From: Nitrospirota bacterium
Lineage (GTDB): Bacteria > Nitrospinota_A > UBA7883
Direction of reading: 5' to 3'
Assembly: GCA_011052055.1 (NCBI GenBank)
Contig: DRJW01000027.1
Location: 1-11,987 of the forward strand
Length of the DNA: 11,987 nucleotides
Positions 5,980 through 11,987 of this stretch are shown here, one piece after another; the stretch's first letter is position 1, and each line of letters starts with the position of its first letter. The translations under genes and the position numbers were made by a program. A model generated the notes under the pieces. That model did not search any database, was not told where the DNA came from, and saw only the letters and a list, made by a program, of their open reading frames with translations.

Positions 5980-6855
5980 ATGAGTATCGCTCCTGCCGAC
6001 CGCCGCAAAAGACGAATGCTTATCCAGAAGGTAGATGAGCTTCCGGCTCTTCCCGTTACGCTTATGGAAATAATAAAAGTGACTGGAAATCCTGACGCGA
6101 CGGCCAATGATCTGGCTCAGGTCATTTCTAAAGATCAATCTATCAGCTCCATGTTGCTAAGGCTTGTGAATTCCGCTTTTTACGGGCATTTCAGATCTAT
6201 TTCCTCTGTATCGCGCGCCATTGTTATCCTGGGGTTCCAGACGGTAAAAAGCCTCGCGCTTGGCGCTTCGATATTCCACTCTTCACCGGAATCAAGGGGC
6301 AATGCGTTAGACTGGGACAAGTTCTGGGTTCATTCTCTGGCGGTCGCCGCTTTTTCGAAAAAACTAGCGTCCAAAGTTGACGTTATGGGTGAAATCGATT
6401 CAGAAACTGTGTTCGTCTCCGGTCTACTGCACGATGTTGGAAAGGTGGTTTTTAACAATTATTTTAGTGAAGAGTATAAAGAAGTCGTCATGATCGCGCG
6501 CAAAGACAAGAAATGGATCAGGACTGTCGAAGAGGATTTAATGGGTATCGACCACTGCGGAGCGGGGCAGTATCTGGCGTCAAAATGGCATTTTCCGCCT
6601 CCCGTTATCGAAGCGGTGGAGTTTCACCATGATCCGGGAAAGCCAGAAAACCAACCCGGAACCATGGCCGCGCTCACGCATGTGGCGGACTTTTGTTGCA
6701 ATCAGATAAAGATAGGCGCCAGCGGCAATGAGAAAGACCCTGAACTCGATGAGGTGGCGATAGATATACTTGAGCTTGGCGACGGGAAACTTGATGATGT
6801 TACAACTGAGATTGAAAATGAGCGGGAAACAATCGAGAGTTTTGGAATTGAATAA
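5980..6855 (+). CDS. HDOD domain signalling protein
   Basis: The product is a cytoplasmic 291-aa protein of the HDOD family (HD-related output domain), whose members act in signalling pathways, often without proven enzymatic activity. The start of the domain is canonical: VDELPALPVTLMEIIKV (18-34), then KDQSISSMLLRLVNSAFYG and SRAIVILGFQTVKSLAL. HD-type residues are retained: H118 (WVHSLAVA), H151-D152 (GLLHDVGK), H192 (GIDHCGAG) and H216-H217 (EFHHDP), so metal binding is possible. There is no Shine-Dalgarno at ATG 5980; ATG 6016 (residue 13) is an alternative that keeps the whole domain. It is first in a unit with the kinase and regulator, whose coding frames overlap or nearly abut, so it likely feeds or is controlled by that two-component pathway. 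Confidence 0.9.
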   Translation: MSIAPADRRKRRMLIQKVDELPALPVTLMEIIKVTGNPDATANDLAQVISKDQSISSMLLRLVNSAFYGHFRSISSVSRAIVILGFQTVKSLALGASIFHSSPESRGNALDWDKFWVHSLAVAAFSKKLASKVDVMGEIDSETVFVSGLLHDVGKVVFNNYFSEEYKEVVMIARKDKKWIRTVEEDLMGIDHCGAGQYLASKWHFPPPVIEAVEFHHDPGKPENQPGTMAALTHVADFCCNQIKIGASGNEKDPELDEVAIDILELGDGKLDDVTTEIENERETIESFGIE

Positions 6856-8674
6856 TTTAACGGCTCAGCGAAACGCTGAGGATACGATAACCGAACTGAA
6901 AAAAGAGCGCGACGCCTACGCCCAGGCCCTCTCCACGTCCAACGCCGCTTTTAGAGAGAAGGTAAAAGAGCTTTCCATCCTAAAGCGCATAGGAGAGTCG
7001 ATGAAGTGGAATCTCGACGCCGAGCGGATATGCAGGGAAATTGTCGATGTCATTATCGACGAGACGAATCTTGAGAACTGTTCGTTGTGGCTTGTCGATC
7101 ATACCCGCAGTTATGTGGAGTTAAAGGCGGCCAAAGGCCAGGAGGATGAGGAAACGAGATATTTTTCTTACAGCGAGCCCAGCCCCATCCGCCTTGCGCT
7201 GGGAGAGGGATCGGCCGGATGGGTGGCGTTTCACGGGACTTCGTTGTTAATAGAGGACGTTACGAAAAGCGACCGGTTTTTGCAAATAGAGACAAAATCG
7301 AACATCGAAATCAAGTCACTGCTCTGTCTTCCGATCCAGAGCGACAAAGATGTAATAGGCGTTATTAATATGTCCCATCCGGATATTGGCGCTTTTTCCA
7401 AAGAGAACGAAAGGGCGCTCGAGCTGATTACAAACCATGCCGCTCTGGCTTTTGCGAACCTTTTTCTGCTTGAGCGCATACAGAGCTTTAACGAGCGTCT
7501 GGAGAACATCGTCGCGGAGCGAACCAGGGATCTGCGCTACTCGGAAAACAAGTACAGATCTTTCGTCGAGCAGGCGGGGGACGCTATCATAATAGTGGAG
7601 CGTGACAGTGGAAAAATAACCGAGGTCAACAGCAGGGCGTGTGAGTACTCCGGCTATGACAAACAAGGTCTTGTCGGCCAGACAATCGGCAAATTGATGG
7701 GCGATCAACTGAGACAAAACGTCATGGACGTCTCGTCGGGAGGGGCGGGGAGCATCAACGGCCATCCTTTAAAGCGCAAGTCCGGCTCTCTTTTATATGT
7801 GGACATCTCCGCGAACACAATCAGAACCCAGGGAGGGGATGTTATTCATCTGATCATTCGCGATATTTCAGAGCGCCGCCAGCTTGAGGACAAACTCAAA
7901 GATTATTCGGAGCGGCTCGAAAGCCTGGTGGAAAAGAGGACGGGGGAGCTAAAAAAAGCCCAGAGCGAACTTCTGCTGGCGACACGAATGGCGGCGCTCG
8001 GCGAGTTGGCTTCGAGTGTGGCCCATGAGATTAACAACCCCCTGGCTGTTATAAGCGGTTATGCCGAAGATATGCTCGACAAACTTGAAAATAACGGGGC
8101 GGCGGAAAAAAAAGATATCGATGAGCTGTCCAAAGGACTGGAGATGGTCACAAACCAGGCGGATCGATGCCAGGAAATCACCCGGTCACTTCTCGATTTT
8201 ACACGCTCCCTCTATTTAACCGTCGCTCCTGTTGATCTGAACTATGTGGTTCTGCAGGCCATCCACACAGCGTCCCATAAAAGCAAGAGCAAACAGATAA
8301 AGTTCGAGACCAGCCTGGCGGAGGAGATGCCCGATATAGACTCCGACTCAAGCATGATAGAGCAGATCATGCTTAATATTTTAAACAACGCTGTCGATGC
8401 GGTGGGGGCGGACGGGATAATCTCTGTTAACACAAGATTCGAGAGAGTGTATATATATATTATTATCAGCGACACAGGGTTGGGAATACGCGAGGAGCAT
8501 CTGGAAAAGATTTTCGACCCTTTTTTTACGACCAAACCTGTCGGCAAAGGAACGGGCTTTGGCCTGTCGATATGCCATAAGCTGGCGGAGCGGTTAAACG
8601 GCGCTATTTCCGTCGCAAGCGAACAAGGGAAAGGAACAGAGTTTACCATCCGTTTACCCAGAACAATTTCCTGA
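6818..8674 (+). CDS. GAF-PAS sensor histidine kinase
   Basis: The product is a soluble kinase with no transmembrane segment, about 618 aa from ATG 6818. In order it has a short coiled coil; a GAF domain at roughly residues 50-215 (GWVAFHGTSLLIEDV, LCLPIQSDKDVIGVIN); a linker coiled coil; a PAS domain at about 245-355 (DAIIIVERDSGKITEVN, ending IIRDISERR); another coiled coil; HisKA with ALGELASSVAHEINNPLA (phospho-acceptor H403, codon 8024-8026); and HATPase with NILNNAVDA (N box), DTGLGI (G1), FDPFF (F box) and GTGFGLS (G2). The kinase is fully intact and would sense a cytoplasmic ligand or redox cue. The start is uncertain: ATG 6818 overlaps the HDOD gene by 38 bases. TTG 6848 follows GAGAG at 8 bases and overlaps the HDOD stop by only 8 bases, which would suit translational coupling. 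It partners with the regulator 12 bases downstream. Confidence 0.93.
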   Translation: MSGKQSRVLELNNLTAQRNAEDTITELKKERDAYAQALSTSNAAFREKVKELSILKRIGESMKWNLDAERICREIVDVIIDETNLENCSLWLVDHTRSYVELKAAKGQEDEETRYFSYSEPSPIRLALGEGSAGWVAFHGTSLLIEDVTKSDRFLQIETKSNIEIKSLLCLPIQSDKDVIGVINMSHPDIGAFSKENERALELITNHAALAFANLFLLERIQSFNERLENIVAERTRDLRYSENKYRSFVEQAGDAIIIVERDSGKITEVNSRACEYSGYDKQGLVGQTIGKLMGDQLRQNVMDVSSGGAGSINGHPLKRKSGSLLYVDISANTIRTQGGDVIHLIIRDISERRQLEDKLKDYSERLESLVEKRTGELKKAQSELLLATRMAALGELASSVAHEINNPLAVISGYAEDMLDKLENNGAAEKKDIDELSKGLEMVTNQADRCQEITRSLLDFTRSLYLTVAPVDLNYVVLQAIHTASHKSKSKQIKFETSLAEEMPDIDSDSSMIEQIMLNILNNAVDAVGADGIISVNTRFERVYIYIIISDTGLGIREEHLEKIFDPFFTTKPVGKGTGFGLSICHKLAERLNGAISVASEQGKGTEFTIRLPRTIS

Positions 8675-8686
8675 TGGTGTTTTGAT

Positions 8687-10042
8687 ATGCATAATAAGAA
8701 AATACGATTGATGATAATGGATGACGAGATCGCGTTCAGAGAGCTACTTGTGCGCCGGTTCGCAAGGTCTGAATTCGAAGTGACAGGGTGCAAGTCAGGT
8801 GAGGAGGCGCTTGAATTGGCGCGCTCTGGCGCCTTCGATGTGGGCGTCCTTGACATCCGTATGCCTGGCATTTCCGGCATCGACCTTCTGCGTGAGATAA
8901 AAACGCTCCAACCCGATTTTGAAGCGATTATGCTGACCGGTCTGGCCACCATAGACTCCGCGATTGAAGCGATGAAAATTGGCGCCTACGACTATCTGGC
9001 CAAACCGTGCAAGCTGTTCGAGCTGGAGATAATCGTCCGCAAGGCTTACGAGAAAAAAATATTGGCCGAGCAGAACACGAGACTGCGTGACGAGCTGAAA
9101 CTAAAGGACGATAAAAGAGAGCTGGTAGGATCGTCCATGGTTATGCAAGCTTTGCTTGAAGAGATCGCTAACGTGGCCTCCCAGGCTGGGCCGGCGCTTA
9201 TATATGGAGAGGCCGGAGTAGGCAAAGAGTTGGTAGCGTTGTCGATCCATAAAGCTTCAGTAAGAAAAGACAATTCTTTTATAACCGTCAACTGCGGCGT
9301 TTTGTCGGAAGGAAAGCTGGAAACGGAGCTTTTCGGACACGAAGCCGACGCATTCGTGGGAGCCGGTATGCGTAAAAGAGGGATCATCGAAAACACGGCC
9401 GACGGCTCCGTGCTACTCGATGAAGTGGAGCAGTTGTCGCCATCGATGCAGGTGAAAATCCTCCATTTTCTCGACACCGGGGAATTTCGGCGTGTCGGCG
9501 GTTTCTCGGAGATGCGATCGGGCGCGCGCCTCTTCTTCGCCACGACCGAAGATCTGCTTCACCAGACTCAAAGCGGCAAATTTCGCGAAGATTTTTATTA
9601 TAAAATCTCATCTTCACTCGTGAACACGCCGCCGTTGCGCGATCACAAGGAAGATATCCCTGAGATTGCGAAATATATCATTCACCGCAGTGACCTGGCC
9701 GTAAGCCGCAACAAACGTCTGTCTAAAAAGGCTATGGAGGCTCTTTTGAAGTATGACTGGCCTTCCAACACACGCGAACTTGTCAACGTGCTTGAGAGGG
9801 CCGTAAGCCTTGCGCCGAAAAACGTAATACAGATGAAAAACCTGCCGATCAGTTTCGAGAAAAAGCTAAAACCAGGTAAACAGCGCCACCTTCAAAGCCT
9901 CGCGGAAATCGAAAAAGAGCATATACTCCATGTCCTGGAGGCGGTCAACAGCAACATCTCCAAGGCTTCCAGAATATTGGGGATAAGCCGCCCCAAACTT
10001 TACCGCAAGCTCGAAAAATACAAATCAGGATCCAGCGCCTGA
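8687..10042 (+). CDS. NtrC-type response regulator with degenerate sigma-54 contact loop
   Basis: The product is a 451-aa regulator with a receiver domain (D12, D13, phospho-acceptor D56, T84, K106), an AAA+ domain (about 145-385) and a Fis-type helix-turn-helix (NISKASRILGISRPKLYRKL, 424-443). Walker A is GEAGVGKE (174-181) and Walker B is SVLLDEVE with D245-E246, so nucleotide binding looks intact. The sigma-54 contact loop, canonically GAFTGA, reads DAFVGA (221-226, bases 9347-9364): both the leading Gly and the critical Thr are replaced. The arginine region FREDLYYRL reads FREDFYYKI, keeping R300 but with Lys at 306, and sensor I AATN reads ATTE. DNA binding and phosphorylation are likely, while sigma-54 activation is doubtful. 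It lies 12 bases after the kinase stop, with only a weak GGTG ahead of the ATG. It is the cognate partner by position. Confidence 0.93.
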   Translation: MHNKKIRLMIMDDEIAFRELLVRRFARSEFEVTGCKSGEEALELARSGAFDVGVLDIRMPGISGIDLLREIKTLQPDFEAIMLTGLATIDSAIEAMKIGAYDYLAKPCKLFELEIIVRKAYEKKILAEQNTRLRDELKLKDDKRELVGSSMVMQALLEEIANVASQAGPALIYGEAGVGKELVALSIHKASVRKDNSFITVNCGVLSEGKLETELFGHEADAFVGAGMRKRGIIENTADGSVLLDEVEQLSPSMQVKILHFLDTGEFRRVGGFSEMRSGARLFFATTEDLLHQTQSGKFREDFYYKISSSLVNTPPLRDHKEDIPEIAKYIIHRSDLAVSRNKRLSKKAMEALLKYDWPSNTRELVNVLERAVSLAPKNVIQMKNLPISFEKKLKPGKQRHLQSLAEIEKEHILHVLEAVNSNISKASRILGISRPKLYRKLEKYKSGSSA

Positions 10043-10147
10043 CCCTTCCGCCAGGTTCTGTTTTTCCGAACCGGAGTGGAGAGCGGAGGGGGCGATATCA
10101 CAGTGGCGGGAAGACGCATCGGGCGTATAGTGTGAGCAGGAGCAAAT

Positions 10148-10186
10148 ATGATCTGGCATGTAAAAAAGTTTTGCAATGGCTGTTAA
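10148..10186 (+). CDS. Possible 12-codon leader peptide before the Cdd1-like gene
   Basis: An ATG at 10148 is preceded by a good AGGAG (10138-10142, 5 bases away) and opens a 12-codon frame, MIWHVKKFCNGC, ending TAA at 10184-10186. It overlaps the start of the next gene (ATG 10176) in another frame. That gene has no Shine-Dalgarno of its own. The arrangement fits a short upstream frame that delivers ribosomes to the downstream start. Being so short, it could be chance, and expression is inferred only. Confidence 0.35.
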   Translation: MIWHVKKFCNGC

Positions 10187-10454
10187 ACGATCTGCAAACC
10201 GGGACGCAAACGACTTAAGGCGGATTCCCGGTGTCGGAAAAGTAATCGCGCGCGACCTGCAAGAGCTGGGAGTCGGCTCCGTTTCCGATTTGAAAGACGC
10301 CGATCCGGAGCAATTGTACGAAAAGCTTTGCGTATGGAAAGGAGTCCGGGTCGATCGGTGCATGCTCTATGTTTTCCGTTGCGCCGTTTACTTCGCCTCC
10401 CGCAAAAACCATGACCCGGAGCTTTTAAAATGGTGGAGATGGAAAGATAAATAA
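10176..10454 (+). CDS. Cdd1-like helix-hairpin-helix protein
   Basis: The product is a 92-aa basic protein with a helix-hairpin-helix motif: LRRIPGVGKVIARDLQELGV at about 14-33, then SVSDLKDADPEQLYEKL. The second half, VDRCMLYVFRCAVYFAS and the ending DPELLKWWRWKD, matches the small Cdd1 family (annotated as 'pathogenicity locus' protein, a name without functional meaning here). HhH motifs usually bind DNA without sequence preference, so a DNA-associated role is inferred; no enzyme is predicted. The length is typical of the family. No ribosome binding site precedes ATG 10176, but a 12-codon frame with a good one overlaps it. It follows the response regulator by 133 bases and may be a separate unit. 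A dispersed repeat begins 4 bases after its stop. Confidence 0.85.
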   Translation: MAVKRSANRDANDLRRIPGVGKVIARDLQELGVGSVSDLKDADPEQLYEKLCVWKGVRVDRCMLYVFRCAVYFASRKNHDPELLKWWRWKDK

Positions 10455-10458
10455 GGAG

Positions 10459-10483
10459 CGGCTGGGCCGCGCCCGTGACGAGA
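10459..10483 (+). repeat. Dispersed GC-rich repeat, copy C
   Basis: This copy begins CGGCTGGGCCGCGCCCGTGA, four bases after the Cdd1-like stop. It matches copy B (10529-10553) at about 20 of 25 positions, and the likeness continues for a few bases (ATGGCG against GTGGTG). It is the most diverged of the three copies. Confidence 0.5.
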
Positions 10484-10528
10484 TGGCGCCCGGTAGAAAG
10501 CTTTTCCCCTCCTTACCGAGAAGGGGAA

Positions 10529-10553
10529 TGGCTGGGCCACGCCCGTAACGGGG
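10529..10553 (+). repeat. Dispersed GC-rich repeat, copy B
   Basis: This copy begins TGGCTGGGCCACGCCCGTAA and matches copy A on the minus strand at 2258-2282 at 23 of 25 positions. It contains the small palindrome CCCGT-A-ACGGG (10542-10552). It sits between two hairpins in the intergenic mosaic. Confidence 0.6.
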
Positions 10554-10664
10554 TGGTGTTCATTTAATATTAAGAAAATAGAACACCCCCTCGATCCTGC
10601 GGATCACTCCCCCTCGGAAAGGGGGAGAAATTACAGGGTAAGCGTCATGCCTGCTCGGTCTCAC

Positions 10665-10782
10665 GCGAGGGCGCATGACTCTCACGGTCTTGCCAGATCA
10701 TACGAGTGGGCCTGCGCGTTTGCGCGAGGGCGCATGACTCTCACGGTCTTGCCAGATCATGCGAGTGAGCCTGCGCGTTTGC
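10665..10782. repeat. 59-bp direct tandem repeat, two copies
   Basis: Unit 1 (10665-10723) and unit 2 (10724-10782) are adjacent and differ at only two positions, in the segment AGATCAT-R-CGAGTG-R-GC. The unit starts GCGAGGGCGCATGACTCTCA and ends CTGCGCGTTTGC. The length is not a multiple of three, and reading frames through it change between copies, so it is not a coding repeat. There are no spacers, so it is not a CRISPR. A recent local duplication is the simplest explanation. Confidence 0.85.
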
Positions 10783-10813
10783 GCCCTCCCATCCTGTCAA
10801 GGGAGGGGAGAGT

Positions 10814-11987
10814 TTATCCAGTCCCTTTTATCCGGTTAAGCGCGGAGCCGGCCTTGAACCATTCAATATGGTCGGGGTTGAGCGTATGAGCCGTCTCGAA
10901 GCTTTCTTTCGATCCATCTTCATGTGTAAGCTCTACGGTGACGTTCACGCCGGGCGCCAGTTCTTTTAAACCCTTGATTGAAATCTTGTCGGTCTCCCGC
11001 ACTTTTTCATAATCGTCCCGGTCGATAAAAGTCAGCGCCAGCACTCCCTGCTTTTTAAGGTTGGCTTCGTGGATTCTGGCGAAAGAGCGGACAAGAACTG
11101 CGGACGCGCCCAAAAACCTGGGCGACATCGCCGCATGCTCCCTCGACGAGCCTTCGCCATAGTTCTCGTCGCCTACCGCGACCCATCCCATCCCTTTTTC
11201 TTTATAACCGCGCGCTATCTTTGTAAACGGTTTACTACTCTCGCCGGTGACAAGGTCGAGGCCATGACCGGCCTCGCCGGTATAGGCGTTTATGGCGCCT
11301 GTGAACATGTTGTCGGAGATATTGTCGAGATGCCCCCGGAACTTCAGCCACGGCCCCGCAGGAGAGATATGATCCGTCGTGCATTTGCCTTTAGCTTTAA
11401 GCAATATCGGTAAATCCTCGAAGTCTTTGCCGTCCCACGCCTCGAAAGGCGCCAGCGCCTGCAATCGATCACTGTTCGGATTGATGGAAACATCCACCGA
11501 GTCTGGATTGTCGGAAGGCGTAACATAGCCGCCCGCGTCGAAAACGAAACCGGCAGGCGGCATCTCCGGCGCCGGTTTTGGCGGCTCAAGCTTGAACGAT
11601 CCTTCACCTGTTTTTATCTCATCGGTTAAAGGGTTAAATTCAAGCGTCCCGGCCAGACCGTACGCAATTACAACCTCCGGGCTTGCCACAAAAGCGAAAG
11701 TGTTCACGCTTCCGTCGTTACGTTTCGGAAAATTGCGGTTGTACGAAGTGATGATAGAGTTTTTATCTTCTTTCTTCACATCGTCGCGGCTCCACTGCCC
11801 TATACACGGGCCGCAGGCGTTCGCTAAAACAGAGCCGCCTATTTGCGTGAACTTGTCTATCAGGCCGTCGCGCTTGATGGTTTCATAAACCTGGGCGGAG
11901 CCGGGCGTCACCAGAAAAGGCGTTTCTATCTTTACGCCATGCTTGTTCGCCTGCTCCGCTATATCAGCCGCCCTGCTGATATCTTCA
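10814..11987 (-). CDS. Aconitate hydratase, mitochondrial type, C-terminal part (partial)
   Basis: Aconitase interconverts citrate and isocitrate in the TCA cycle through a [4Fe-4S] cluster. The frame stays open to the right edge, so about 390 C-terminal residues are present, roughly half of a 750-780-aa protein; the N-terminal part lies outside. LANACGPCIGQW supplies two of the three cluster cysteines; the third (GSCTNSS motif) should lie only a few residues beyond the edge. Also present are TSYNRNF, CTTDHISPAGPWLKFRGHLD, GDENYGEGSSREH and SFARIHEANLKKQG (active-site Arg and Ser), ending HIEWFKAGSALNR. This order and wording follow the mitochondrial ACO2-type family rather than bacterial AcnA or AcnB. 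The internal GTG at 11911 is not the start. The gene converges on the Cdd1-like gene, and downstream lies the palindromic mosaic with no clear intrinsic terminator. Confidence 0.96.
   Translation of the reverse strand, partial: EDISRAADIAEQANKHGVKIETPFLVTPGSAQVYETIKRDGLIDKFTQIGGSVLANACGPCIGQWSRDDVKKEDKNSIITSYNRNFPKRNDGSVNTFAFVASPEVVIAYGLAGTLEFNPLTDEIKTGEGSFKLEPPKPAPEMPPAGFVFDAGGYVTPSDNPDSVDVSINPNSDRLQALAPFEAWDGKDFEDLPILLKAKGKCTTDHISPAGPWLKFRGHLDNISDNMFTGAINAYTGEAGHGLDLVTGESSKPFTKIARGYKEKGMGWVAVGDENYGEGSSREHAAMSPRFLGASAVLVRSFARIHEANLKKQGVLALTFIDRDDYEKVRETDKISIKGLKELAPGVNVTVELTHEDGSKESFETAHTLNPDHIEWFKAGSALNRIKGTG

Larger units (their letters stand above)
10455..10813. repeat. Non-coding mosaic of short palindromes
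   Basis: This 359-base gap between the Cdd1-like gene and the convergent aconitase has no credible gene. It holds a run of perfect or near-perfect hairpins: TTCCCCT/AGGGGAA (10504-10528), GGTGTTC/GAACACC (10555-10587, extendable past one bulge), GATCC/GGATC (10593-10605), CTCCCCCT/AGGGGGAG (10607-10627) and CCCTCCC/GGGAGGG (10784-10807). It also holds two copies of the dispersed repeat and a 59-bp tandem duplication. None of the stems has a T-run on the proper side, so they are not ordinary terminators. The pattern suggests degenerate REP- or MITE-like intergenic elements accumulated between convergent genes. Confidence 0.6.

Noticed and set aside
8242..8952. Minus-strand open frame of 236 codons across the kinase-regulator junction
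   Set aside because: It is antisense to conserved HATPase and receiver motifs, and its low-complexity serine-rich translation is typical of a shadow frame.
9191..9210. Further copy of the dispersed repeat (GGCTGGGCCGGCGC)
   Set aside because: Only the first nine bases match. It encodes the expected strand before Walker A in the regulator, so it is coincidental.
10053..10072. Terminator after the response regulator (GGTTC/GAACC hairpin)
   Set aside because: The T-run is inside the loop rather than after the stem, and the stem is only five base pairs.
10665..10782. CRISPR array
   Set aside because: There are only two abutting 59-bp copies with no unique spacers and no cas genes nearby.
10647..10889. 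Plus-strand open frame of 80 codons over the tandem repeat
   Set aside because: The 59-bp repeat shifts frame between copies, the frame runs into the aconitase 3' end, and no ribosome site or family match is seen.

Overview
The window reads as a chromosomal segment of a motile, flexible-metabolism Gram-negative bacterium of moderate GC content. The Gram-negative call rests on kdsC (Kdo/lipopolysaccharide pathway) and a chemoreceptor with a cytoplasmic signalling hairpin. The mitochondrial-type aconitase, the chemoreceptor's acidic C-terminal tail and the HDOD / NtrC-type signalling genes fit a deltaproteobacteria-like lineage (Desulfobacterota, Nitrospinota, SAR324 or similar). That placement is inference and no rRNA gene is present to settle it.

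Layout. 1-2227: a chemoreceptor gene with a hairpin-rich leader and a clear intrinsic terminator. 2263-3755 (minus): a probable two-gene operon, fabI followed 20 bp later by a bacterial homologue of the archaeal methanofuran enzyme MfnB (DUF556). 3756-4133: a gene-poor stretch with small hairpins. 4134-4322: a small ribbon-helix-helix-like protein. 4395-5219 (minus): a YwiC-like polytopic membrane protein, divergent from kdsC (5311-5817). 5980-10042: a tightly packed three-gene signalling unit (HDOD protein, GAF-PAS histidine kinase, NtrC-type response regulator). 10176-10454: a small helix-hairpin-helix Cdd1-like protein. 10455-10813: a non-coding mosaic of short palindromes, two copies of a dispersed repeat and a 59-bp tandem duplication. 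10814-11987 (minus): the C-terminal half of a mitochondrial-type aconitase, running off the right edge.

How the parts may work together. The HDOD protein, kinase and regulator are almost certainly co-expressed and form one signalling pathway. The regulator carries a NtrC-type AAA+ domain whose sigma-54 contact loop reads DAFVGA instead of GAFTGA and which has further substitutions, so its output may not be classical sigma-54 activation. fabI-mfnB joins fatty-acid synthesis to a gene for a furan-cofactor precursor in one transcription unit. No other cofactor gene is visible in the window.

The most unusual non-coding signal is a roughly 25-bp GC-rich repeat found three times: once across the stop codon of mfnB, where it supplies the last codons, and twice just after the Cdd1-like gene. 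I found no complete mobile element, CRISPR array, tRNA or rRNA. The strongest candidates for something not routinely described are the degenerate sigma-54 activator within its three-gene unit and the gene-end repeat family.
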